This document shows, in pieces, positions 26,501-37,947 of a stretch of DNA of 64,000 nt (its first letter is position 1; the number at the start of each line of letters is the position of its first letter). Origin of the DNA: Pyrocephalus nanus (taxonomy: Eukaryota; Chordata; Aves; Passeriformes; Tyrannidae); the NCBI GenBank assembly GCA_038380795.1, contig CM076267.1, forward strand, positions 8,291,501-8,355,500. Reading direction: 5' to 3'. Position numbers and translations under genes: made by a program. The notes under the pieces were generated by a model, which ran no database searches, was not told where the DNA came from, and saw only the letters and a program-made list of their open reading frames with translations.

Positions 26501-29500
26501 ATCAAATCTAGCACAAACCCTACCTAAATGAGGCTTATACAATTGTGTTATGTGGTCCAGTTGTGAATCTCAACTACACATGACATAGTTTGAAGTCCCA
26601 ACCTGCCAACAGGGAGTGGAACTGCCTTTTTGCAAGAAGTGTCCAAGGGTATAGATTTGTAAGGGGAAAAACTCTCTGTAGACATAGAAATTGGTGGGAG
26701 TTCGCAGACAACTTTGGGAAGTTACAGAGAGCATAAGAAAAAGAGATAGAATAGGTTCTAGGAGCTATAAAAAACTACTATGGAGACCTCATAACAAAAG
26801 CATTCATAGAAAGCAGGTTAATTCTAAAGGTAGATGAAAAACAAGGTGAGAGATGGGAACTGGTTACTAGAAACAAATATTCAGTATCCACGTATTCTAC
26901 TTCCCTCCCTGGAGAATGCCAGGAATGTATCTTTTATCGTTAAAAATATGAACCACTGTTTCTTCTTTTGAAGCACCTATTTTACCTATAAAAATGTAAC
27001 TATCCCCTACGGTGTAAGGTAAAATATACTGTGAGTCAGAACTGTAGGCATAATGAATCCAAACTTGAGAGATTTTAAAAGATGGCAGTCAAGCTCCTTT
27101 TGGTCTATATATGGGTCTTAGAAATAAAATTATCTAAACAGGTAACTTAATAAAATGGATGTATCAGAAAAAAAATATTTCCTAGAACAAAATCATGTGC
27201 CAGTTAATGAAGTTTGCAGTGTAATGTTTCAGTGAATTATAACAATATGCACACACAGAATTTAAGGATTATCAGTTTTCTAGTTATTAAGACCCCTGAA
27301 AAGGTAGAATAATCCTTGTGAATGGCTTCTGATAACCAAAGATAGAGCAAATGTCTTAAGAGTCACATCGGCTGCATCTTAAATATGATATTACTCTTGC
27401 ATATTTTACACAGTCTATTTTGAATGTCATTTCTGTAATTAAATTTTCATGCAGATTATCTATATTTGTGCATAAAGCCTGCAACTTATTAGACAGACAT
27501 AAATTTACCTAAACTTAGTGACATACCTAAGTGAACATGTTCCTAAATATCTCACTGAATCCAGTCCCTCCCCCTTATTCCCCTCCATAACTTCCTTTCC
27601 ACTATCTACTATTCACTAGGGTGGATCATGATCAAAGTTTTCTGGGTTAAAATAGATGTGCAGAATGAACATCACATGCCAAAAGCCAAAAACCACTTTA
27701 ATCCTTGCAATTCCAACCTCCAACAAAATACCAAAATAATTTTACGACTCCTCCTCCAAAAAGAAGAAATAAATTCAGAAACTAATCAGGAACCTGATAA
27801 TTAGCCATTATCTGCCTTGAAGTAATTTTTCAATGATGGCTCTGTCTGTCACAGAGTACAGCTCCACTGGTTAGTTTTTGTGCCATGACTGCTACAGTTT
27901 TTTAATTGAAAACTCTTTGTTAGTTCTGAAATAAGTTTTATAAGCACTGATGAACTTCAACTTCAATTCTCTGTTTTGAGCAAAGATTAAAATATCATTT
28001 CTATATTCTTTGTAGAATAAGAAGCAATTTTTAGTGGTGTGGATGACAGAAGATATCATGATCAGATCTTGAAATAATCCCTTCTGCTACTAGTTGAATT
28101 TAAAGTCCCTGAAGCCAGGTAAGATGTTAACGAGTTCTATATCCTGGCTCAGAAGTGCAAAAAGTTTTGGTTAAAAAAATATTACTATAGGCATATATGC
28201 TGACAAAAAAGAAATTAACATTTGGACCTGCTTTCTGTGAGACAGCACATGCCCAACCCACAATTAGTAATAGGAAAATAAAAAAGAGGTTTGATTCAGA
28301 ATCTACAAAGTTTCACATCCAAAAGCTGTATGTGAACCAAAATTAAAACGAATATACAAATAGGAAAAAATATTCTATAAAATTAAAAAATTACATAAAA
28401 CTAGGTTACATATCAATAAAAAAAATGTGACTAAAAACTTCCATTGAGATAATTGAAATAAAAACCTTAGTCCTCTGCACAATAGAAATAGTGATCAAAT
28501 CTTATGCATCAAAACTTGTTCTATTTTAATTTAGTTTAGATGTCATGAACAATGACAAATGAGAAAGGATTATCTATTAACATCTTAATGGGAAAGAAAA
28601 ATAAAATAAGAAAAGGAAAGGTAATGAAAAATAAAAAACCATCACAACAAACAACAAAACATCAGCTATGATATAAGAGATATGAGTGATGAATAATAAA
28701 TGCTGATCTGATATACAAAAATGATTTTATATATCAAAAAGGGAAAATCACAGCAGATTCTAGTTGAGTGAAATGATTAATAACAAAACTTCAAATCACA
28801 GATACTCTGGCTGGATATAAATAGGTCACATTTTCTGGAGGTGAGATGTTACAAATATACAAATGTGTGCCCTGGTGGTGGAGATAAACTAGAGACAAAT
28901 GTTCCATTCACAGTAACACGTCGTTGCCCTTATTCCTTACTAGGGGCATGATTAGAGGGAATAATACAGAGATAAAGCTTACAGGGGGTTGAGCCATCAT
29001 TATCAGGCAGCATTGCAAAAAAGAAAAAAGCTGTCTTCAGCTCATCCCATTTGGTCTCATAATTAGGTGCTCTGCTGTTCTGTGTCTGACGGAGATTTTC
29101 ATGGGGTTCGGGTGACGGGTGGCATGAACAGCCCCCAGAGGAGTTGTGTGCACCCCTCCAGGGCTCCTCCATCCCCATGGTCAGCTGTGGACAGAAGGCT
29201 GTCACCGTCTCCAGCTCACAAATGAGGGGAATAAAGGCATCCTACCTTCACGGAGCTGAGAAGACTACTTTTTTTTTTTTGACATTTCTATCGATAATTC
29301 CCACTGTGGCACAAAGGTTAACAAACTCTTGTGACAACAGGGACAATGTGCTCTGATGTTTAAAACAAGAGGGCTGTCCTGTTCCATGGTGAAATAACTT
29401 GCCATTAGGGAGAAGAGAGACTGATGGAATTGAAATCTATAAGAACAAACAAGTAAAACACTCAAAAATAGGTGTATCAGCTATTACTGATGGGAAAAAG

Positions 29501-31267
29501 ACCCAAAGGAAAGATAAGAGCCTGAGTGTTCAAGCCCTACTTTGAAACCATAGTAATATTTTCTATCCACTAGTCCCAATACACTTTAGAAATCATTCCC
29601 TAATATAACAGAAATCTTCATTAAGTACTAAATCTTTATAATACAGTATCAGACAAAATGCTTAAGTCTATCTTATCTATTCCAGACCATTAGTGAGTTA
29701 AGGTATAACTATGTCATATCTTATATATGAGGCCTAAATAGCTCTTAAAAACCCCCAACACTTGGCACTCCATAAATTTCCTCAACTGCAGTTCTTGTTA
29801 CTGGAGTTTTTCCCGGAGTTTAAGAATACTTCCAAGCACGAATTTGGGGCTATTTCTGTTTCAGATGGATATTTTCCCTCCTATTTCCAATAACCTTGTA
29901 AATCCTTAAAGGATACTATCACATCCCCTAACATTTTCTCACCATTAAGTTAGCCAGCAACAATTCAGATTTATCATATTTATCATACATTTTTAGTCAG
30001 TGTTTTCTTACACACATTTTCATTTCTGTTTCCTATACTACAGCTAGTCCACATTTTATCTGAAGTAAGGTTAGTGCTAAAAAAAGGATACAGAAGTTTA
30101 AACAGAATTTTCCAAAACTTAATTTTGACCTTTACAACTTATTGTCATACTGAAGTCTATGTGTGCATGTGTATATACACTTAACATGTATAAAGAGTAT
30201 ATCCTAAACAACAATAAAGCTTGGAAAACTAACTACGATTTAACAGGCACCTTACAGGGTCTATGGCAATTTAGGCTGTGTCCTTTACACATTTGAGAAA
30301 CAAAAAGCAGTTGAATGGTCATAATATTACACAGACCGTCATGCACTGTTGTATACACCATGGATGCAGATGCATGTTGTCTATCAACCATAAGAGAAGG
30401 GCAGTGAGTTATCAGACTGGAAAAGCTAATTTCATGGGGTTTTTTGAGGAAGACTAACTCTCAGTTCAACAACCTCCTCATTTACATAAGTGCAGTAGCT
30501 GTCAGTTCATTAGCAGGTTATTAATAACACAGAGGTGGCAAGGAGGGTTGTAAAAATCTCAGTGAAACATAAGAGGCTTAGCTTCTTGCTGTAAATGTAT
30601 GTTGTAGTTTGACAACACTCAAAGTTATAGGTCAAAAATTATCCTAAGGAGGAGTCAGAGTTCATCTACATTACACTTAGAATAGTCTCACATGAATTAG
30701 CACAATCATATCAGTGCAGAGTTATAAGTAATGTTTACAGAATATGCTTTTAAAGTAGAGTAAAATCCCTCAGAACATCCTATTTTAACACTGCATATAC
30801 AACACTGTGCCTCTTTGTGGGCACGTGAACTAATGTCAGAGATTCAAAAGATTGCAACAGAGTGAACTGATGCTTCACGTACTAAATCTGAGGTCAACAA
30901 GAACATTCCCTTTGCCCATCAGGTGTTATAATCAACCTCAGACCTGCTGTTCAGGCATCACCAACCAGCTTGTCTTGTCCAAGTGACAAGTAGGAGCCAC
31001 AGTGGTACTAGAAGTTGCTGTAGTATTCAGATGATGGGGCTGAAAAATCTTAAGCTAAAATTCACAATTGATATGAATCTCAGGGTGTCTCTTGTCCCAT
31101 CTTGTCTAGAACAGAACATATTTACAATCCACTCTTTCAAGTACCTGTCCTATTGGCAGATCCCAGTGGTTGTCCAACATCCACCTACATGGATAGGAAC
31201 ATTTTGAGTGGTTTTCAGACAGGATTTTGATGGGCTTAGGAAGGCAAAACAGATATTTAGATGATTT

Positions 31268-31299
31268 TTTTGAAATGGAGAGATTTCTCCATTTCAAAA
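31268..31299. repeat. Perfect inverted repeat, 14-bp arms, 4-nt loop
   Basis: TTTTGAAATGGAGA at 31268-31281 and its exact reverse complement at 31286-31299 flank the loop GATT. This is the longest perfect short-loop hairpin I found in the window. The stem is too short for a typical pre-microRNA (about 22 bp plus flanks). No transposon ends or target duplication were recognised beside it. Confidence 0.75.
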
Positions 31300-32249
31300 T
31301 TGAAAGCACATTACTTTGGCTTAAATAGAAAACCACAACTCCTTGATCAGTCAGGAGTTGTCAGTGAGTAAACTTCCAAATTTCTTTCTAATGATATTTA
31401 CGGAAACTCTTTGAAGCAGAATGTGCTGTGTTAGGATGATACAGGCAATATGCAGGAGGTATATATTTTAAATTAGTTATTCCTCAAAATAAAACCAGAA
31501 ATGGTGAAAAGAAGTCCCAGCTTGAGGTCTCTTATCATGGGGGGGAGGGGCATGAACTTTGATGTATTTTATTTGGAATACAACTGCTGTTGTAATTTAA
31601 AATCTATACTAATCGTTTTTGTGATCATTTTAATGTTGTGCACAACACTGGCAGTTAGAATGGACACATTTTCTTTTTCTGGGAAAGAACAGCATTCTAC
31701 AAGATCTTTATATCATGACCCTCAAGGCAGTTTTTGACCACTCAGTTCCACTAACAAATGTGTTAGGAATGGAAACTCCCCTGCAGACAAATTTCAGTCC
31801 TGCCTTTTATCTTTGCCAAGTGTCCACCTGAGTATAGTAGCACCCAACTAAACCAGAACAAGGCCATACAATGATAAAGATTTCCTTCCCAAAAAGGCAG
31901 ACACTATGGCTCAAGTAGACTACCCTCCTCCCAGACAGTCAATTTGCAGGCTACTACAAATCAGCTGGCAATTACTAAGAGTTTTTTGACTAAATATAAC
32001 TGACAGCACATGATGTCACCAAAAAACTTTTGGAGATAATAAATTAAAGGGCATTGCGAATCAGTGGAGACTAATAAGGAAAATATAATAGTGCCTCTCT
32101 ACACACACATGCTCAGTGTCTAGTTTAGTCTTCTCATTCGTGTTCATGAGACAAAGTAACATAAACTCTGCTGTCCATGATGCCTCCTGTATTATTGCAA
32201 GACTAAGTCCTAATGCCTCGCTCCTTCATGTGTCTCCTCAGTCCCATAA

Positions 32250-33260
32250 AATACTTATTTTTCAAGTCTGAGTGACTCCCTGTGCTCTCCTGTCTCATGT
32301 TTGTAACTCTGGCAAGTCCCCTCACATTTCTCTGGCTTACAGTATTCTACTTTGGAGAGGTGACAGACCATGAGATGGGCCTGCTTCCACCTCTGGAGAG
32401 GCTGGCCCTGAGGCAGCTGTGGGCTGTCCAGGAATGGTTTGGTGTCTGTACCAGCACTCCTCCTCATTGTGTACCAATGAGATGTCACCCTTGGATTGAT
32501 GTAAAATATGCTTTGAAATATCAAATTGATATTGGGAATTGATAGGAAGAGTGAATGAGTGGTATTATGTCCCCTGTAGAGATTCACAAAGTTGCTTCCA
32601 GATTTCATTATAATGTTGGTAAAAACAACAAAAATGGTTCCTACTGGGCCACAGTGACCTGGAGGTACCAGATCACGGGGCTGAGCTATGTACTTGGGAC
32701 CCCTCTGTCAGAGTCCTGCAGGACAGGGGAGCATTTCCCCCAGCTCTGATCCTGGGTTATGTGGCAGGACACACCTTTAGTGCACATGGCACACAGGGAA
32801 GTGGGGAATACACAAACAGACGTGAGGAACGCTGAGGAGAGCACTTGAGAACACTCCTTGGAAGAAATACTTTTCCACAGATAGGGGGAGCCTGGCATCC
32901 AAAAACACTAAAGGTCCCTCCAGGCTAGCATCAAGTTCTGGCAGTGGCAGACAGCTGGTGCCCAGGGAGAAGCGTAGGAGCATGGCAAGAATGCTGTGGA
33001 AATCACCAGAGTACCTCCAGCCAACCGTGATTCAGGGATCTCCTGGGCAAGGCTGAGAGTGCTGGGTGGATTTCTCTTATGTGGATTGGTTCATTTGCCT
33101 TTTGACCAAAACTGTGGCCAGGTGTGAAGCTTGTCTGCATGTAGCGTGAAGGACCACCTCCCCCTGCTGAACTTGAATTCTAAAATAATCAAAGCTGGTT
33201 CCACTGGCTCCATGCCATCAGCCATATGCTTCCTAAAGTCGGGTGCCCTCATGCTGATTT
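32250..33260. other. GC-richer block of unknown nature
   Basis: This block of about 1 kb is visibly richer in G and C than its surroundings and has unusually long open frames on both strands. One is a 117-codon minus-strand frame at 32255-32608. Another is a plus-strand frame of 76 codons without an early ATG at 32826-33053, rich in serine, arginine and lysine. Neither resembles a family I recognise. I looked for LTR-like ends (TG...CA), a poly-A signal layout and CR1 words and found none convincing. It may be an old unrecognised repeat, a pseudogene, or a regulatory or exonic block. Confidence 0.3.
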
Positions 33261-36200
33261 TGAATATGGTGTTACTACATCAAAACAGATTTGAGTTCTG
33301 TCATTGTTCAGTCTTTCTACATGTGGGTGCCTGAAAACATTTGGTCACAGATCTCAAGTTCTGCAAAAGGCAACTGAGGAACAGACCATACAGGAGCTAA
33401 TCAAAAATACAGCAGGAGCTAATAAAAAACACAGCTTAATTAATATTTCCAGAAACATTCCTTGCTGCAAGTCTGTAACAAAGCTAGGAAGAGAGAGCAG
33501 ATAACCAGTTTCCTCATCTGTTTCCCATGTTAGAAATAGTTGCCCTTGTTGGCAAGGAGCAACTTGGTTCAGGTCCCGCATGGGTTCAGCAGCTTGTGCT
33601 TGAAACATTTTGCTCACTTTAGAATTCCTCTTTAATGCTCAGTTTTCTCTGTTTTGGAACAAAGATCCCTAAAACTATTTTTTTTCCCCAAATAAAATAT
33701 ATTTGGAAATAGGTCTAGTAATGCATTTAATAAATCAAAGTAGAAGACTTAGGCTGAGAAACCTTCAGCTGCACATTTCATTAATTCACATTTCTGTCAA
33801 GTCCTACAGGTTTTCCCTGTGCCTTTGCTGGATGTTTTCTAGAACAATCAGTGCACTATCATATGTAAACCATCACGCTGAGTTTTTCTTAGCATACAAT
33901 AGTACAGACTCTGGCACAGTGAGAGGTGCTGGCTGCAGTAGGAACAAGATCTGTTTGCCAAAATGAGTCTAAAACCAGTAAATAGCAAGCCTAAAAATAT
34001 TCTGATATTATCATGGCAGATTGATTTTGGGTTATAGGGGGGAAAAAAATGGGGAAAAAAAAATTTAAAAAGAGAGTTAATTTTTCACTAAGCCAAAAGA
34101 AGACCCTCAAGTTTAAGCTTTGGGAGAAACAGAAAACAGACGTGGTCTGTTTTAATATGCACACCTTCAGCAAGAGGGAACTTGGACACTGGTGCAAACA
34201 TACGCTCTCAGAATCTTAATTTGCACTTAACTTCTGAATGAGAAAAAACAAACCAAATCCCCCTCCTCTTAGATGTTAAATGCATCCTGAATAAAGCATT
34301 TGAGTGTCCTGCTCCACTCAAGAGCTGCAGTGCTGAAAGCAGCAGTCAAAGCTGAGCTGCCCTTCCAAGAGCACCTACTGAAGTGCTCCCCTGTCTCGTG
34401 CTGTATCTTGTTTTATTATTTTGCAACTCGACCTGGCATTTTTGTTTGACATTTGATACTTTGCAGGAGTCATTTAACAAAGTGAAGCAGCGCAGCATGC
34501 TATTACCTTACATCCCTAAACTGTATGTTTTAATGGATTTTATTCTGCTTCTGACCACAGTAGTTTTGGGAAAACAGAAAAGGTCAGAGAGAGTCATTAA
34601 AATTGGCCCCTTTGCAATGTAATATCTCATTCTTTCAGTCTACAGTGCTTCAAATACCAGACAGATATTTACTGCTCTTCATCCATATCAAACTGAAACA
34701 GCTCAGAAAGAAACTCTCCAGTATAGGAACCAATTAGAAATAGCACATGATGGGAAGTATCTTTTTCTGCATTTTAATTTCCTAAAGTGTTAGCAGTAAC
34801 CTGAGAATTTCCAAAGAGGGAACATATCAGCATGATACTTGAAGTTTCATTACTTTTTTCATCATTTTACAGAGAACTTTTTGGCTTCAAGCATCGCCAA
34901 CACAAAATTACCCAATACTAAGGTTAGGTTTGGTTCTTTTGAATAGCCTTGCGATACTGAGTGACAAAAGAAACCCAAGCTCTCAGTACATTATTTTTGA
35001 AGCACTTTAGTATGTTCATACTGAATGTTTTCCATTGCGCTGCCCTCACACTATTACAAACCAAGCAAGGCATTGTGCAACTGCAGGTGTGTCATTATAA
35101 ATCCCCACATTTCTGAATTCTAGAGATGAAAATGAAATACTGATATTCAGAGAATGCCTTTTGTGCACTGACAGCTTTTAAACCCCTTTCTCTGTTCCAG
35201 AGGTAACAGCTCTACTAACAAAGAGTGTAAAAGGTGTGGTACAGCACAGTGCAAGAGTACCAATGGACTTTCTTCCACTGGGGCAACTTCTCTCCTCAGA
35301 AGCATTTATTACCACCCTTTGCAATTTCACAAATTTATTGTGAAAATAAGTGTATAAACAAGTGAAGTTCCTTCTTGGACACTAGACTACAGAGTGAAAA
35401 AACCCTTTTGATATCTAGAGAAACAAAATTCTCTAAATTGAAGATGAAGACCATCCTTTGAGGCTTTGGGATTTATTTGTAAAGACAAACCTGGGTGAAT
35501 TACCATTTTGCCTTCATCTACAGCAGTTAATACCTGCAGGGGTTCATCAGACTGTGGGAGAAGTGAAAGTCACAACAGCCAAGGTAAGAAAAACTTGTCT
35601 ATAAACCAAAGCTCAGAGGTGGGAGATATGAATCCAAAATGAGCATCTGCTTACAGGCAACCCCATGCATGAAATTTCCCCTCACCAGTTCTATTTCCTA
35701 AAGTTTGATCACACCCTTTCCAGGAGTTCCAAACATTTTAAACTAGGTGAAATTTTTAACTTATTTTAAGTATTTCTATTACCACATAAGTATCCATATA
35801 AATAAATATGAAGCCCTTTGCCAGAATTCTAAAAATTTTGAGAAGGTTTGCATGTAGAAATGAATCATAATTTGATAGTCAGAAAAAATGCTAACAATTA
35901 TGGGAATATATTGGAGTATCTGCTGGAGCTCTGGAGAAATCAGATGACAAGCCACCAGTTATTATTTGGTATAACTTCAACAAACACCAAGGAACAAACT
36001 CAATAAAGACTTATGAAAAACTGGCCTCATTTCTCTGCCTGGAAGTTATAGCACAGTTGAATTTGCCAGAACAAGTATATTGAGGAACAAGCAAGTTTCC
36101 TTGAAGACAGAGATTTTTGACACATTCACAACAGAGGCCAGGAGTGCTGAAGACCCTCTCTGCCTTATGCAGATCCATTGTTCTGGACATGGAAAAAAAA

Positions 36201-36987
36201 TCTCCATAAAGCTCTGGTAAACAAAGAAAGGCCTGGGAGGAAAGTCGACAGTGTAGGATGTGAATTCAGATGGAACTCAACATTTGAAAATACTCAGTTT
36301 CATTCAACAAAGTGAAGTAGGAGACAAGATCTCAAGAATGTGCAATTTATGAGCATATGCAATAAAAATAGGGCAAAAAGGCTAACTACAGTGATAATTT
36401 AATGGTCAAAATGGAAAAAAAATGTGAATTTTAACTAGTGGGAAACTTACACACCCAGGAGAAAACATGAACAGGGTAGAATCTGTAGAAATCCAGCTGA
36501 ATATGGCCTGGGAGGAAATCTCAGCAGTAGGAATAACCTCCAGCAAATCAGATATCTCTGATAGGAAAGGATTTGCAAAGAGGACAGACCAGGATAAAGA
36601 CAGCAATAAATGCACCATTTTTGCAGCCCTGAGCAGATGAGTTTCAGACTAACAGAAAGCAGATGGCAGAAACATAAATAAGAAATAATCAGTGGCATTG
36701 CAGAGGTAGAGCAGATTTCTGCTCAAATGTTTATTTGCTTTGCAGCCGTGAGCAGTAGCTGGTCATATCAACAAATTGAAGCTTTAATGGATGTCAAAAC
36801 AATATAGAAGATGCACTATTCCCAGTATGATTTTTAACCGTATACCAAAAGAACATAAAAATAATTTTCACAATGTATCATTATTGAAACCTCTCCCCAT
36901 TTTAGAGACAACTCATTAAATTCAAGCTTGAATTAGAGATCTGAACTCTGGACACTCCTACAAAATTTTGAAGTAGAACCAACTTAC
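33261..36987. other. AT-rich non-coding stretch, no gene recognised
   Basis: I see no gene, RNA gene or recognisable mobile element here. There is one imperfect hairpin at 33539-33563, with GTTGCCCTTG against CAAGGAGCAAC (one bulge) next to GGTTCAGGTCC. That segment superficially recalls a tRNA B box, but no cloverleaf can be drawn. Confidence 0.6.
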
Positions 36988-37111
36988 CCACAGCAGAGGC
37001 TAAAGAGCACCTTCCCCATCACACGTGGGAGGAGCACATTCACATTTCTGGCAGGTTTTATGATCAGCTGACGGAACAGAAGTTTCCCGTCCCGATTCCT
37101 AGGAATTCTGC
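36988..37111 (-). other. Candidate internal exon of an unidentified gene
   Basis: On the minus strand a pyrimidine-rich tract TATCTTTCTTTTCAG ends at 37112 and is followed by 124 bp that end directly at a GTAAGT donor (37:36.982-36.987, i.e. 36982-36987). One frame is open throughout: two bases completing a codon, 40 whole codons, then two bases, so the exon would enter in phase 1 and leave in phase 2. In that frame the stop comes only inside the donor. The other two frames contain stops. The peptide includes RNRDGKLLFRQL and NVNVLLPRVMGKVLF, a balanced composition unlike the low-complexity frames nearby. I do not recognise the family. A 124-bp segment is open in a given frame by chance about one time in seven, so the splice sites carry most of the weight. 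It could also be a non-coding RNA exon or coincidence. Confidence 0.35.
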
Positions 37112-37753
37112 CTGAAAAGAAAGATACTCTGTGAGTGTTTAGGGTGATTATACTTATTTTTGAAGTGTCTCTTTCAAACACTTGACAGTATTCTTGGCAC
37201 TAAGGCAGAATTTAAAGTAGTGGCTCAAAGGCTTCACCTACATGCATTGTTCAACATAACAGTGACTTGACAGAGAGTTTCTTCTTCCAGGGAAAGCAAT
37301 TTCCTCTGCACAGCTCAAGCACAATGGACACCAGTGGGGCTGGCACTGACATCTTCTGGCAATGCCCAGCGAGAAAGCAGCAACAAAATACACAATTTAA
37401 TAAAAGAAAACCCACCATAACTTTTAAATGCTGTATTAAAAATTGTTATTTTTCCCTTCTTTCAATGTGGGCCTTCTTTTAGTGGACAGAGATTTGCATT
37501 TATTGTTCTATAGGAGAAACAATTGTGTATGCCCATGATAGTGATCCTTTGAATTTGGTTTTGGAAAACTCTTTTAAACTAAGAAACAGTGCAAGAAACA
37601 CAAAGCACAACAGCTTGGTTACCTTGTTGATAAGAGTTTGTTTGTTTTTTTTAGCATTGCATGCAATTATTTTTTAAAATTTATCAAATCAGTCATCTTT
37701 AAATTTTTTCACTATGCCAACACATGAGTATGATATATCCAGTCTGAAACAGT

Positions 37754-37897
37754 CACAGAATCATAGATTAGGTTGGAAGGAACCTTAAACATCACCTAGT
37801 TCCAACCTTCTGCCATGGGCAGATACACCTTCCACTAGACCAGGTTGCTCAAAACCTCATCCAACCCGGCCTTGAGCACTTCCAGGGGTTGGGAAAT
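37754..37897 (-). mobile_element. CR1 LINE 3'-end fragment (minus strand)
   Basis: The plus strand starts with CACAGAATCATAG, the reverse complement of the CR1 tail. It continues with GGTTGGAAGGAACCTTAAAC, a TAGTTCCAACC block, CTGCCATGGGCAG, CACCTTCCACTAGACCAGG and CCTTGAGCACTTCCAGGG. About 145 bp of the 3' end are kept at high similarity to the usual bird CR1 3' end, which suggests a comparatively young copy. The sense strand is minus. It lies about 650 bp from the candidate exon and in the same orientation. Confidence 0.95.
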
Positions 37898-37926
37898 GGT
37901 GTGTGTGTACACAGGGATGCTCAGAA

Positions 37927-37947
37927 GCTGTACCCAGTGGGTACAGC
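37927..37947. repeat. Perfect inverted repeat, 9-bp arms, 3-nt loop
   Basis: GCTGTACCC and GGGTACAGC form perfect arms around AGT. It lies about 30 bp beyond the recognisable CR1 fragment. Function is unknown, and chance is a reasonable explanation for arms of this length. Confidence 0.5.

Larger units (their letters stand above)
21486..32249. other. AT-rich non-coding stretch, no gene recognised
   Basis: Apart from the CR1 3' end at 23.25 kb, homopolymer tracts and one hairpin at 31.27 kb, I see nothing supportable. A moderately GC-richer piece at 28.98-29.25 kb has a 91-codon minus-strand frame that begins near a TTCTGTCCACAG acceptor-like site. It has no recognisable protein similarity and no matching donor I can defend. 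Confidence 0.65.

Noticed and set aside
28930..29205. 91-codon minus-strand frame beginning near a CCACAG acceptor-like site
   Set aside because: There is no paired donor, the C-terminal half runs through an A-rich tract, and there is no recognisable protein similarity.
33539..33600. tRNA-like segment with GGTTCAGGTCC and a neighbouring hairpin
   Set aside because: There is no A box at the right spacing and no acceptor, D or anticodon stems that pair. The resemblance is limited to one motif.
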